A stretch of 64,000 nucleotides of DNA from Podospora comata (Eukaryota > Ascomycota > Sordariomycetes > Sordariales > Podosporaceae): contig CP071496.1 in assembly GCA_017354895.1 (NCBI GenBank), positions 3,162,001 through 3,226,000 of the forward strand, written 5' to 3'. Positions 1 to 12,143 of this stretch are shown here, in pieces; within the stretch, counting starts at the first letter, position 1; each line of letters opens with the position of its first letter. Below the pieces are notes generated by a model. That model had not been told where the DNA came from and did no database searches. It saw only the letters and a list, made by a program, of their open reading frames with translations. The position numbers and the translations under genes were made by a program.

Positions 1-1
1 A

Positions 2-3000
2 CCTGTCCCAACACCGCAGACTGCCAGCCCAGCACCTGCTCCTACTCCTACTCCTGCTCCTGATTCTGCTCCTGCTCCTGCTCCTGCTCGTGCTGTGCCG
101 GCTGCTGTCCCCACGCCTCCACCTGTGCCAGCCGAGGAATCGACGCCAGAGGCACCCAAGACCCCCGTGGATGACGAAGAGAAGCCTGGCGTTTTTGGAA
201 TCAAGTCCAAGAAATCTAGAGGAGAAATCGCCGGTGCGATCTGGAAGGCTGCCGCGGCCGTCAGTGCGTTCAAACCCAGACCGGGCGGTGCAGCAGAGCG
301 ACTGCGTCAAAACCAGAACAAGAGCAATGACGGGCCAGACGGTATCACAAGCGTTGTGCCGGCGCCTCCCAAGCCCATTCCGGTGAAGACTCCGGAGCCG
401 ATTGTTCTCGAACCACCCCCCACGGCGGCCGACAGGGGATCCTCTGCCACTACTGCGTCTGGCATTCCCGAGCTGAAAGTCACGGGCTCAGACCCCAACA
501 GCCGACCGGATAGCATTGTCGCCTTCAAGGAGAAGAAGGAGGAGGTACCAGAGGAACCGCAGCGGTCGGTCGTGGCGGGGAACGATGTCAAGTACCTGGC
601 TACTTTGGGGATTGATCCATCGATTCTGGACGGCAAGACGTCCGAGTTTGCCAAGTGGCTGGATTACTTTGGGTGGGTGCCGGGCGAGCAGATGAGGCAG
701 AGGAACTTTGAGGAGATGAGGGTGGATCTAGACAGGGAGATGGGCAAGGCGCAGGCGGGGGGGTGGCTGGCGAGGTTTCAGGAGGAGGATGAGAGGGTTG
801 ATGCGATCAAGAGGGGGATCGATCTTGCGATTGGGGAGTGTGATGAGCTGGATAATTTGTTGACGCTTTACAGCGTTGAGTTGTCGGTGAGTTTTGCTGT
901 GGTTTTGGAGAGGGTTGGTTGGTTGGTTGGTTGGTTGCTGACACTTGTGGTAGACACTCTCGGATGATATCGCCTACATCGAGGCGCAAGGCCAAGGTCT
1001 GCAGGTGCAGGCTGCCAATCAGAAGCTTTTGAGAAAGGAACTCGAGTCGCTGTTGGAGACCTGCGCCATCAGCGAGGCCGACCTGGAGGCGCTCAAGTCG
1101 GCGCCGCTGGAGCATGCCGCCGGGGTGGAGGAGATTGAGACCTCGTTGGTCACGCTGTTCAAGGCCATGATCAAGATTGATCCTACGATGGGCAACAGCG
1201 AGGGGAGGAGGAGCGAAGACGGGAGCAGTGCGGACCAGTCGCTTGGCTTGGACGAGAATTACGGCCAGATGCGGATCGTGCAGGAGAAGAAGGAGATGTA
1301 CCTTGCCGAAAGCTCGCTTTTCATGAGGAGGTTGGTGATTTTCATGGAGAAGCAGTTTAGCGAGGCGTTCAGGGAGACGAAGGCGGCGCTGGATGGGGCG
1401 CTGAGCAAGAAAGTTGATCCGAGGAATCACGAGGTGGGACGGGACATCCTCTGGATGTACGGCCCGCTGATTCTGTACGCGAGGGACGTGGATCTAGACA
1501 ACTGGAACCGGATCCTGCAGGTTTACCAGGACAAGTGCCACCCGATATACAAGACTGAGTTCAAGGAGGCGATGGACGCGTGGAAGAAGAATGCGAGGAA
1601 GGTGACGGGGGATGAGGCGGAGCTGCTGTTTACTTCGCAGCAGGAGAAGAAGGAGGAGGGGCTGGCGACGACGGCGAGGAAGTTGACGGTCAAGAGGAGC
1701 CAGACGCTGGCGAGGAGCTTGAGGAGTCCGTTGGGGGATGGGGGGAGCAGGTCGTCTGCGGCGGAGAAGACGCCGGATGGGAGGGCGTTGCCGTACGAGG
1801 TTTTTGCCGGGGTGCTGGATGATTTGCTGCCGTTGGTGGAGATGGAGCAGAACTTCATCGTGGATTTCTTCCACGCTACTACGCTGGAGCAGGCGGATTT
1901 TCCGGATTTGGTGGCGGCGTGTAGGCCGGTGAATAGACGGGGGGGTGACCTCAAGAGGCATCGGTTGATGGAGCCGGATCGGGAGCTGGCGAGGCGGGTG
2001 ACGAAGGCGATGGAGAGTATTTTTGGGTTTATGGAGATGGGGTTGCAGCAGTTGATGGATTGGGTTTTGGGGATGGATCCCTTGTATGTGATTTCTTCTT
2101 TCGGTTTACGGATGGGTGTGTGTGCTAACAATGTCTACAGACAGGGAGTGGGTATCTTGGCCACGCTCGAACGCAAGATGGCCGAAATGTCACAATCCAA
2201 CCAGGACTTTCTCAACAATTTGCTCCAAAAACTCCACGGCAACCTCGAGGCCAAGTTCAAAAAGTTTGTCGACGATCAGATCCGCGCCATTGAAGAGACA
2301 AAGGTCAAGATCAAGAAGCGCAAGGGCGTCATCCACTTCATCCGCATCTTCCCCCAGTTTTCCACCGCAGTCGAGAACATGCTTGCGAATGTTGATCCCA
2401 ACTTGGGGATCAGGCGGATGGTAGATAGGGAGTACGACCGCATCCTCAAGTCAATGTTTGACTCGCTCAAGGTGATTGCGAGAGAGAACCCGGCCATGGG
2501 CGGCGGCGGGGCAGCCGCCACGGCTGCTGCGATTGCCAACTCTGCGGATCCGGAAGACAAGGAGGCGCTCAACTTCCACATCCTGCTTATTGAGAATATG
2601 AACCACTACCTGGAGGAGGTGGAGAACTCGAGGGGGTTGGAGGTGCTGGATGACTGGAAGGAGCAGGCGAACCAGGAGCTGCAGGAGCACATGGGGTTGT
2701 ATCTGAATGCTGTCATGAGACGACCGCTGGGTAAGCTGCTGGAGTGTTTGGAGAACATCGAGGCTCAGCTCGCGGGGGGCAAGTCGGCGGCTGGGATTGC
2801 GGCTCAGCCGTCGAACTCGAAGAGCACGTTTAACAAGGTGCTGGGTGGGTATGATGCGAAGGAGGTGAGGAAGGGGATTGAGGCTTTGAGGAAGAGGGTG
2901 GAGAAGCACTTTGGGGATGAGGACTCTTCTTCAGCGGGAGGGGAGGGGAAGAAGGGGAGCAGCGACACGCTGAGTGTTAGTTCGGGCGTTTCGGGGCATC

Positions 3001-3242
3001 ATGGGGTCAAGTTTGGTGGTGGGGGTTCGAGTCAGAGTAATAGTGGGTTGGTGATGAAGGTGTTGAGGGAGTGTGAGAAGTTTTATGGGGAGGTGGAGAT
3101 GAGGGTTGGGAGGGTGACGACGGATGTGTATGGGGGGGATGTGCTGTTTGAGTGGCCCAGGGGGGAGGTCAAGGCTGCTTTTGCGGCGGGGACAGGGGGG
3201 ATTGGCGGAGGGTTGGGGGGGATTCATTTGGGGAGGTCGTGA
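2..3242 (+). CDS. SEC3: Exocyst complex subunit Sec3 (5' end outside window)
   Basis: Subunit of the exocyst, which tethers secretory vesicles to the plasma membrane at growing hyphal tips. The window holds about 1038 residues of the C-terminal part. It begins in a Pro/Ala-rich linker, so the N-terminal lipid/Rho-binding domain lies upstream. Next comes the conserved coiled-coil stretch ('TLYSVELS' joined to 'TLSDDIAYIEAQGQGLQVQ'), then the long helical Sec3 C-terminal domain. Exons: 2-886, 954-2083, 2141-3242. Intron 1 (887-953) carries GGTT repeats; removing it restores the family's conserved sequence exactly. Intron 2 (2084-2140, GTATGT..CTACAG with GCTAAC branch) is 57 bp and lacks an in-frame stop, so it is easily missed. 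The C-terminus is Gly/Ser-rich and stops at TGA 3240-3242. Identity by recognised family sequence; exon 1 start not visible. Confidence 0.9.
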
Positions 3243-4065
3243 TAGATATTTTGGGGTTAACAGGAATTGCATGGTTGTTTTTGTTTTTCGGTTTGTGATT
3301 TTGTGTTTGACAATGTTTTGGGCCTGGTGGTGATGTTTGATGCTGGTGTTGTTCAAAATGGAAGTATTACTAAGCAAGGTGAGATCGCCCCCAGGCGAGA
3401 GAGAGAGAACAACTCCGGTCCGTTTGTTCCCGGCCGTGTATCTCTCCAAAACATCTGCCGAACAGCCCAAGAAGTTGGTGGCCATGACTGCGGCGGCGCT
3501 AGTGGACCATGTGCCTCAACGGCTTTTCGGCACATGTTTTACTGCCCGCCCTTTTTCTTTTTTGTGTGTGTTCTCCCGCGGGATCTCAGCTTTGGGTTGA
3601 TCACTCCGCCTTTGACGACACCGGCATCTTTCTCCAACAAACTTCGGAACTCATCGCCTCCTCCTCCCCATGAAACGCAAAAACAAGGTTGGTTGGTGTT
3701 TGTGATGGCGGTACCTGGTGGTAGCGGATCTTGCCTTGCCTTGCTTTTGATCAGTTTTTTGCCCATGTATTCATCGGTTCCCCATCCTGAGGCTGGCGGG
3801 CTGGCATAGGGAGGAGGTGAGGTGGGTGCATGCATTGCAGGTTGGTGCTGGCGAATGGCGTACTTCCCGGTGGCTGCATGTGTATTATCGATATATCGAA
3901 CCAAGAGATGGGAGGGCGGTTCGGCATACCTTACCTACCATGGGCCGTACACAGGACATATCTGTCCATGGAGCACGCACCATCCATCAAGCAGAAGTTT
4001 GGGAATCTTGAGAGTAACCCTCCCTTTTTGGGGGAGCAGCTACCATGGATCTTATTCTCTCTCTG

Positions 4066-4096
<31 letters not shown>

Positions 4097-5388
4097 ATGT
4101 GTGTGTGTGTGTGTGTGTGCATACAGGACATAATACGACCCTCTTTTTCAGCTCGCCGTCATATCACAAAACAGTAAAGAATAGCGAGTTTGGAGGGTTG
4201 TGGCGTTTTCTGGCAGCTGACGAGACAAAACCCGCCATAGAGGACGCAACCATCGTGAGTATTCGAATGAACATTCCCAGCAGCAACCGCCGGTCACTGA
4301 AACCATCGACTATCTCTCTCTCTCTTGTCTGGCTGATATCTCAAGATTGACGATTGGACCTTACATCTGCCGATTTATATTAGGGGGAATGTCGGTTTGC
4401 CTCCCTTCCCCTCTCTCCATGCGCTCGGCTCCACGGCCCCACACCCAATGTCAGGTCTCCCGGCAGACGGTTCCCCAAGTTATTGGCGGCGCTTGACTTA
4501 CACGCCTCTTCAGCTCATGACGTGGGGTTTTCTTTCACCTTGACCCTTGTGCCACACCTCCGCATCGCCCTATGGTGATTCGGAGCCACCTCCCCCCCGG
4601 TATCTTTTCCCCAGGTCAGATCGAAAAAGTTGGGGTGGTGTGTGTCGTGTCAAGTTCAGCGTGACCACTGTTTCCGATTTGGGAACTCCGCGATCCTTCG
4701 AAAAAAAAAACCCCTCCCCCTCGTGCTGTCGTCATGGAGCACAACTTTTGAGAGATATCGTAGATGTTACCTACCCATCATCCCGAGTTGACGATTCCCG
4801 GGACACTCTTCAGCCATATACACTGCGCTAGTTCGGCACGGTCTGTCCTAGATGTAATATCCTCCCGTGTATATCTGCTGGCCGTCGGGGATCGTCCGTT
4901 TGCAGGACCGCCATCCAGGGAAACTGTCTGATGGCGGGCAAGGACCAAAATAGATTAATCTCCCGAGGGACAGACACCCAGTTCATCACTGAGAGTGGTC
5001 GTTCGTCTTGCTTCCCGGGTGAGGGGGGGGACAACCTTACTCCAACTCGGTTTCCAACCCCCCGGCCCCCCTGCCTGTTCCTTCGCCTTGACCTTGGACA
5101 TTCTCGGCATTGAACGGCATGGGCGGCAGGTGTGTGTTTGGTGGTCAGGTAGGTAGTAGGTATGTGGGCTCAATTAGAGATTTTCCCGCGTGACTATATA
5201 CATATATACATCATCACGACACCTATTTTCTTCTTGTCTTTTACCTTTTCACTTTGTCATCATTTTTATTTCTTCTTTCGTTTAACTTCAACACCCTCTA
5301 CTGTGATAGACCCCTCTTCAACAGGGCACACCATTTTCTTTTAGATCATTACAGGTTAGGACATCACATGCCTACATAACACACAAGG
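3243..5388. other. Intergenic region SEC3-P450
   Basis: About 2.1 kb with no convincing gene. It holds the SEC3 3' flank, a CT/GT microsatellite, short homopolymer runs, and just upstream of the P450 a pyrimidine-rich leader (about 5220-5345) typical of fungal promoters. The open frames here are short, overlapping and of unrelated composition. Confidence 0.6.
4056..4119. repeat. (CT)n followed by (GT)n microsatellite
   Basis: About 31 bp of CT dinucleotides (one interruption) run directly into about 33 bp of GT dinucleotides (one interruption). Lies between genes. A similar compound GT/GA array sits upstream of the cyclin at 50811-50854. Confidence 0.95.
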
Positions 5389-7190
5389 ATGATCACAGAT
5401 CAAATAATACACCTCCTGGTCCAGCACTGGCCTGCGGTTCTTGTCACGGTCGTTCTCGCCTGGCTGGTCAAGAACAGGTATCACAATGGACTGAACAAAT
5501 ACCCGGGGCCGTTCCTGGCGTCGTTGACGGACTGGTGGAGGTTTTATGATGTCTACAGACGGAGACCAGAAAGGACGCAGATTGAACTGCACAAAAAGTA
5601 CGGGCCGGTGGTGAGGCTGGGGCCGAACACACTCTCGTTTGCGGACCCGGAGGCGTTGAAGACGATCTACGGGTTGAATAAGGGATTTGTCAAGGTTTTT
5701 ATCTCCTCGTCTTTTTCGTGACGAAGAAGGGGGGGGAATATGTGCTGACAATTTGGCTAGTCTGATTTCTATGTCGTTCAACAATCAGTCGTCAAAGGGC
5801 ACAGCCTCCCGTCCTTGTTCAGCACCACAGACAACGACTTCCACATGCAGTTCCGCCGGTGCGTCAACGGGGCGTTTGCCATGTCCCAGCTGGTGCAGTA
5901 CGAGCCTTTTGTCGACAACACCACAAAGTTGTTCCTGAAGCAGACGGAGAAGCTGTACATTGACACCCCAAAGGCCTGTGACTTCACGCAGTGGCTGCAG
6001 TTTTACGCGTTTGATGTGATTGGGGAGATTACCTACAGCAAGAGGCACGGGTTCATTGAGAGGAACGAGGATGTGGATGGGATTGTGGCGTATCTCACCA
6101 AGCTATTCCTTTATGTCGCTCCTGTGTGTCCCCCTTTTCTTTTCTGTCCACCAAGACTCGGTTCTGACGTGCTGCAGATCGGCCAAATCCCCCTGTTGGA
6201 CAAGCTCTTCCTCAAAAACCCCCTCTACCTCAAGCTGGGCGAATGGGGCATCCTCGACACCACCTTTCCCGTCGCCAAGTTCGCCCGCGCAAGGATGGCA
6301 GAGCGGCTTCCCGAGCTGGAGTCGGCGTCACCTGAAACAAAACCTCTGCTGCCCACGTCGGAGAAGCCGCCGTTGGGAGTGAAATCGCCTGACCTCCTGT
6401 CCAAGTTCTTGGCCGCCAGGGAGAACAGACCTGACTTCATGACCGATACGCTGGTTCAGACAATGGCGGTGAGCATGGCTTTTGCGGGCTCGGAGACGAC
6501 GGCCATTTCCCTGTCGGCGGTGTTTTACTTTTTGCACAAGACCCCGAGGGCGTTGGCGCGGTTGCTGAGGGAGATTGATGACGCTGCGAGGGAGGGGAGG
6601 TTTTCGGATTACGAGACTGGACTGGTGACCTGGCACGAGAGCCAGACGCTGCCTTTCCTTGATGCGTGCGTCAAGGAGGCTTTTAGGCTTCATCCTGCGC
6701 CTGGGTTGCCGATGGAGCGGATCGTGCCCGAGCCGGGGCTTGAAATTGCAGGACATTGGGTGAGGGGTGGGACGATTGTTGGGTGTAATGCTTGGGTTTT
6801 GCACAGAGATAAGAAAGTCTGGGGGGAGGATGCGGAGGAGTTCAGGCCGGAGAGGTGGGTGGATGAGACGGATGGGGAGAGGTTGAAGGGGATGAATGGG
6901 TGCATGCTGCAGTTTGGGATGGGGAGTCGGACGTGTATTGGGAAGAACATCAGCTTGTTGGAGATTTACAAGTTGGTACCGAGTATGTTGAGGAGGTTTG
7001 AGGTATGTTTTTCCTAATCAAAAGGAACGGGGAGCGAGTGTGGTGATGCTGACATGGGAAAAAAAAACAGATTCGATTTGATGATCCGAACTCGGAGTGG
7101 GAGATTGTGAATGCTTGGTTTGTGAAGCAGAATAATTTTATCACGAGGTTTAAGTTGAGGGAGTTGGTGAAGCCCGAGGGGAAGGCTTGA
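5389..7190 (+). CDS. Cytochrome P450 monooxygenase
   Basis: Heme-thiolate monooxygenase of about 537 residues, probably anchored in the ER by the N-terminal hydrophobic segment (residues about 8-26). Exons: 5389-5694, 5761-6123, 6178-7002, 7071-7190. The 54 bp second intron (6124-6177) has no stop and keeps frame; removing it gives the usual 'IGQIPLLDK' context. P450 hallmarks are all present: I-helix AGSETT (about 326-331), K-helix E390-x-x-R393, FRPERW (about 445-450), and the heme loop 'FGMGSRTCIGKNIS' with ligand Cys476. The sequence resembles the fungal pisatin-demethylase/benzoate-hydroxylase-like group; the substrate cannot be read from sequence. It is convergent with a flavin oxidoreductase 0.7 kb away, which could act on the same metabolite (inference). 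Donor of intron 1 (GTTTTT) is weak but the frame join is clean. Confidence 0.9.
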
Positions 7191-7907
7191 GTATGGGGTT
7201 GATTGGATGGTTTGGGGGTTGGCTTGGGTTTGGAAGGGGGGTGTATATGGTTATGATCATGAAATAAATACCACTTATTCAAAAATCAGTGCATGCATTT
7301 CTTTCCTCCTAGACACTAAAGTTCAAACAAGAGTCCTACCGCATTTTCTTTTATCAATCTTCCACTTTTGAAAGTTGTCCACACGCTTTGAGTGCGACCT
7401 CGATTTTCGTGCACATTGTGGATGGAATGTCTTTGGATTGGGTTGTTGGAGTTGGTTGGAGTTTTCCGTGGTGAGCGAGGCACGCTGGCTGGGGAAGGCG
7501 GAGAAAGGGAAGATTCAAAGGGATCCCATACGTGGTTGGCGTAAGTTGCGGCTCTCTGCCAAAGAGGACAAAGTCTCCTTGGTTTCTGGGTTGCACATTG
7601 ACACTTGACTGCCTGGCCATCAAGTTTCATTCTGGCACGATCCATATTGGACGAGTAGATCGAGACCGTGCGATGGTCTTTGAAACACAGGCTGGCTAAC
7701 TAATGGTAGGCATAGTCCCAAGTACATTTTCTCTGTTCCAAAGTCTCTAGTCGACACATCATGACTAACCACATGCCGCCTACCTACCTAGGTAACCAAG
7801 GACGAGAAGACACCCGTCACCAACCCCCACGCCACCTCTCCCTCCCTCGAACCATACCCCCTAAGATCTCACCACCTCCCCAGATCAACTCCTATTCATC
7901 CCAACCC
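7191..7907. other. Intergenic spacer between convergent P450 and FAD-oxidoreductase
   Basis: Contains the 3' flanks of both genes, including an AATAAA-type signal near 7262 for the P450. No further gene seen. Confidence 0.6.
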
Positions 7908-9535
7908 TCACCCCCTCACCCCCTCACCCAACGCCTCATGCCCCTCCAAGAGCCCACAAATCCTCCCCTCCCCATCCCACTTCGCCTTCACATCTCCCGG
8001 ATCACCCCTCCCCTCCCCCCAAAACTTCCCCCCCGCCTTCCTAAACTGAAAGTCGGCATCCCCAAGATAACTCCCAGCAAGAGTCCCCTCCTGCTCCTCC
8101 AATCTGGCAAAAACATCCCTCACCCAGCCATCACACACCCCATCATCCTTCTCCTCCTCCCAAACAGCATACACAGAAAAATAATGATCAGATTGCATGC
8201 TAAGCATCATGTTCCCCTTCCGTGCCCTCCTCGAAGTAGGATTCATCGAGAACCACAGCGCGGTGCTCTGCTTTGTCGGAAGGGATGAAAACGCTGGGTC
8301 AAGCGCGGCAGCGACTTGTGCCGGGGAGAGGTCGTTGGAGAGGTAGGCGTTGTCTGAGCGGGTGCGGAAGCCGGGGGCGGCGTTGCCGGCTAGTTGGGCT
8401 GCGTATTCTTCTGGAAGGGAGGTAGGTTCGCAGAAGCGGCTGGGGTGGTTTGGGCTGGCGGAGTGGGGGCAGGGGAGGGAGGTGTGGATGGGGGTTAAGG
8501 CTGAAAGAGCGGCGGTGTGGGAGGGGGCAAAGGAGGTGAAGACTGCCGTGAGGGTTGGGGTGGGGGAGGATTGGGGGACAAAGGACGAGACGAGGACGAT
8601 TTCGAGGGTTGGGGAGGCGGTTGGGGACAGCTGTGGCGGGTGTTAGTGTGGGGAAGATCGAGAAGATGGGAAGAGAGGATACCTTGATCAACCACTCCAG
8701 CACCTCTTTAAACTTGGTGATATCAAAGAAATAAAGCGACTGCCACATCGGGAGCAGAGACAGAGTTTTCATATAGAACCTCGTCACAACAGCAGGAAAG
8801 GCTGGTCCCGCACCCCGAGCAGCGTGAAACAAGTCTTGGTTTTTGGTCTCGTTTATGTGCAAGACTTCGAGCCCAGCCGTCACGACATCAACTCCCACCA
8901 CATATTCACACGCCCAACCCCAGTTCTGTCGTTTGCATCAGCAAAAACAACATTCCAACAAGCCGGGCACCGTGACAAACCTTGCAATTCCACCCCATCC
9001 CTCCCTGCAGCAAAAACCCCCCCAACCCGACATCAGGACAATGACCCCCAGGAAACATCCTGCCCCCCTCCGCCAAAAACTCATTCAACCCCCCCGACGT
9101 CACAGCCGGACCACAGCTCACCACCCCCTCACCCATCTCGCGTTCCCATCTGATCGACCCAACCCCTCCCTCAAAGTCGATCATGTCCAGCAGGATCGAG
9201 TCATACCTAATCGACCAACAGGCCCAGCTGTGGCCCCCGCTGCGGATGGCAATTCGCTTGTCTTTCTTCCTAGCAAAATCAACACACGCCACAACGTCAG
9301 AGACAGTCAGCGGCTTGCAATAGGCGTGTGGGTGACGGGAGTGCTGCCAGGGGATGGTAAAGGAAGATAGATCGGGGCGGCGGCGGTTGAAGATGCGGGA
9401 GAAGATCAAAGAGTTGAACTCCGACTCTGGGGTGGCAGAGCGGAGAATAATCGGGGCCGGACTAGAACCGGAGCTGGGGTTGTTGACGGAGGGGGCCATG
9501 TTTGTGTCAGGAGCGGGGTCGGTTGCGTCAGGCAT
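7908..9535 (-). CDS. FAD-linked oxidoreductase (BBE / 6-hydroxynicotine-oxidase-like)
   Basis: Flavoprotein oxidase of about 506 residues with a PCMH-type FAD-binding domain. Exons on the minus strand: 9535-8981, 8925-8683, 8630-7908; introns 55 bp (8926-8980) and 52 bp (8631-8682, CACTAAC branch). The motif 'RSGGHSW' carries His102, the usual residue for covalent FAD attachment in this family, and 'GGMGWNCKNWGWACEYVV' spans intron 1 as in homologues. The C-terminus has 'YLGDADFQF' and 'EGRICG', the form found in many fungal family members. No signal peptide is apparent, so it is probably cytosolic, unlike secreted relatives. Start chosen at 9535; another in-frame ATG lies at 9499, and the open frame upstream to 9607 has only a TTG. 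Substrate unknown; the adjacent P450 suggests secondary metabolism or detoxification. Confidence 0.85.
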
Positions 9536-9913
9536 GATGTTGATGACAGGCAAGATACCTATTCTTGATTGTGAGGGGAGAGTACAAGGCAAACACAGTC
9601 CTGTCAAAGTAGGTGTTTATACTTGGAATCCTCAGCCAAGTCTTCTGAGCGAGGGAGGAGCGAACAGAACGAGTGGGATCGTTGGCATCAGACGTGGACC
9701 CCACTTGGTAGGGAGCTGCTCCCGAGTTGCTGCACAACACATTGTGTTGCTCTTACAACATGATGCTATTTACGGTATCATGAGTGGGTGGTGGATTGCG
9801 CGTCTTCTTGGACGAAAAGACCTCAGGGGTCGATCTGAGACATTGTGTGATTGAGATATCGACTAGATGGGGTCATATGCAAAGGGAGGAGCAATGCTGT
9901 CTCGGGGTGGGTG

Positions 9914-9925
9914 GGGTTAGGGTTA
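9914..9925 (+). promoter_or_regulatory. Telomere-repeat-like motif (GGTTAGGGTTAA)
   Basis: About two TTAGGG-type units about 380 bases upstream of the FAD-oxidoreductase start. Could be a binding site for a telobox Myb factor or a chance or relic telomere repeat. The same motif occurs upstream of RAP1. Confidence 0.4.
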
Positions 9926-10788
9926 ATAAGGGCGGCTGCTGACCCCTGAACCTCTTTGTTGTGATGATCACGGGGGGTCAAGGGATGGATTTGGGATGAG
10001 CGGGCTTGTGGTGTAAGTCTGATGGTCTGCCCTGAGGCTGTTGGTTATCCAGGTCCACGCCAAGTGGTTTACGATTATCTTATAAAAATACACGGGCCCT
10101 CTTAAAGGTTTAAAATATGCTAAAGTCAATGGCCTTCTTCAAAGCAGATAAATCGATATATATCAAACCCAATAGCACTTTCATACTAAACGCGCTTCTC
10201 TCCCAATTTAAACCATCTCTTTTACGCCTAAACCCGATAAAATTATGCTTTGGCCTTTAAAAGTGTCCGTGTGAGTGTTCGATGACTTGTAAGTGTGGAC
10301 CAGGGACCGGGGACCTGGATAACGGCCACTGCTCTGAGTGAGTCGACTGAGAAGGTCACGGGTATGAAAAAAGCAAGGCTTAAACCAAGGTACCTGGGTA
10401 GGTAGCCACATACTTTGATCTGGAGAGCAATTATTTTGCTGTTGAACTGATGTTTGATGTTCTAAGCCTTGCTGTCTTTGCAGCTAAACAATCAGGAAGC
10501 TATCATCTCAGTCCAACAGCCTGAGATCCGCAGCATTTCCGCCAGTGAGCTACGAACTCCAGTTGTGTGCTTGCCATCCAGGATCTAAACATGTCCCGAC
10601 TGTCCCAGATCAACTGAAGCTTCAACGCCCAGACAAAACCACTCCCATCACTTGGAGAAACAAGGTTCTACAATGCAGAAATTCATCAGAGCGTACACAT
10701 GTTGAAGCCGCAAATGATTAACCTTTTGATCACCATGGACTTTTGAACATCTGAAGCACAACTTTACAGCTTCTGGATGAATTAGACC

Positions 10789-11199
10789 TTGAAATCTTCT
10801 CTCCTGCAAGTTCATCTGCTCAAAGACAAACCACCTAGGCAAGTCTACTGCGAGCAACAGATCCCAACACAACAACAAGCACCGGTTCTATCGCTAAACC
10901 CAGTCAGATCTACAACGTGCTTCAAAATCCCAAACTATCACTTCGAGTGCGGGCACTTTGCCCACTGGACTTACCGAGAGTGCAGGACCTGTATGTTCCT
11001 CCATTTCAAGATGTTCCTTCAACTGGCATTGCGGAATAAAACACTAACAGGTCAAGATGCTGCGAATTCTGAGGCATGCTATCGCTGGGAATATTACATC
11101 CCAGATGGACGACGCGGCGATAATCAACGAAGTATCCGGAAGGTTATTTTGGGGGTTGGTGGGAGGCGGTGGTGGACTTGGCGGCTTCCTCAAAGATAG
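10789..11199 (+). pseudogene. Possible small Cys/His-rich protein gene or remnant
   Basis: The frame encodes a Cys/His cluster ('CFKIPNYHFECGHFAHW', then 'YRECRTC') that resembles small Cys-Gly-His proteins common in Sordariomycetes. A good intron signal lies inside it: GTATGT at 10991, CTAAC then AG at 11050 (60 bp, frame kept), giving 'ECRTCQDAANSEACYRW'. There is no usable ATG upstream in this frame, so either a 5' exon is missing or the gene is broken. A second small protein of similar style starts at 63708. Function unknown; the call rests only on composition and the splice signals. Confidence 0.3.
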
Positions 11200-12143
11200 C
11201 TGAGATGATGCGTATTGTAAGGTAGGTATTCGCCGTCTTCCACAAGCTTTCGCGCAATGTCACTGCCTCAACTTTTCCTGTCCACAATCTGACGTGCCAC
11301 GATACCTGCTATCACGAATTCAATGACCGAGACACACGCAGATCAACAACCTTTCCCCAACAACTAGCAACTCTCCCCTCATCACTGTCACCAATCAAAC
11401 GCTCGAGGTAAACGACACAGCCCCCCCGACACGCTGGCACCGCCAAGAGAAGGCTACAGCGAACCATGCAGGGGTCCTATGCAGGATTCTTGCGGCTCAA
11501 GCAGTAATACCTCCCATTCCACGGCCCAACTCTTGTCCGAGGTTGATAAACCTTTTTACAAGGACGCGGGTCAGCTCTGGTCTTGGCACCAGGGAATAAG
11601 CCTCTTTTGGTCCTGTAATCTGGGGACGTGTGCCTGTGGCTGGCCGTTGGGCAGCAGGCGTTGACGCTACTGCAGAGGGCGGTTTATTTCCGCTTAAGCT
11701 ATGAAGTAAGAGGCTTTTATGGTGGGTGGAGATGTAGGATTGGGTTCCTGGTAGCACGGCAGGCAGTGACCACTGACCGATGGGTTGGGCTGGACACCGA
11801 CACGACTGGCTAGGGCGAGGCTCTGGGAGAATGGAACCATGGGAAAGTTCAGCTTTGAGGGGATGTGCGGAGTTTGACCCTTGTTTTTGGATGGGAAGGT
11901 CAGGGATTGTGCATATGGAGAGGGCACATGGGGCTGGGTAGTTTAGGTGAGTGATGGAGGGTAGGGACTTTGGAGAAGAAGTGATAAAGAGACGCGCCCT
12001 CGGGTTCATGAGCTGGGTGGTTCTCTTCTCGTTCTTCTGTTTCGCTGGTGCGGTTCCTGCTTTCCAAGCCGTCAGCGAATCTCATAGCTACCACATCTCT
12101 ATCCGGCACGGCATAGAAGACTCGAAGGACAACAACCGCCAAC

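Larger units (their letters stand above)
9536..12143. other. Gene-poor region upstream of the FAD-oxidoreductase
   Basis: About 2.6 kb. Holds a TTAGGG-type motif (9914-9925), an AT-rich block around 10075-10260, and a possible small Cys/His protein fragment near 10.8-11.2 kb (listed separately). No other coding region is supported. Confidence 0.5.

Noticed and set aside
11497-12009. 170-codon minus-strand open frame
   Set aside because: No motif or homologous-looking sequence; overlaps the likely promoter of the Cys-rich gene.
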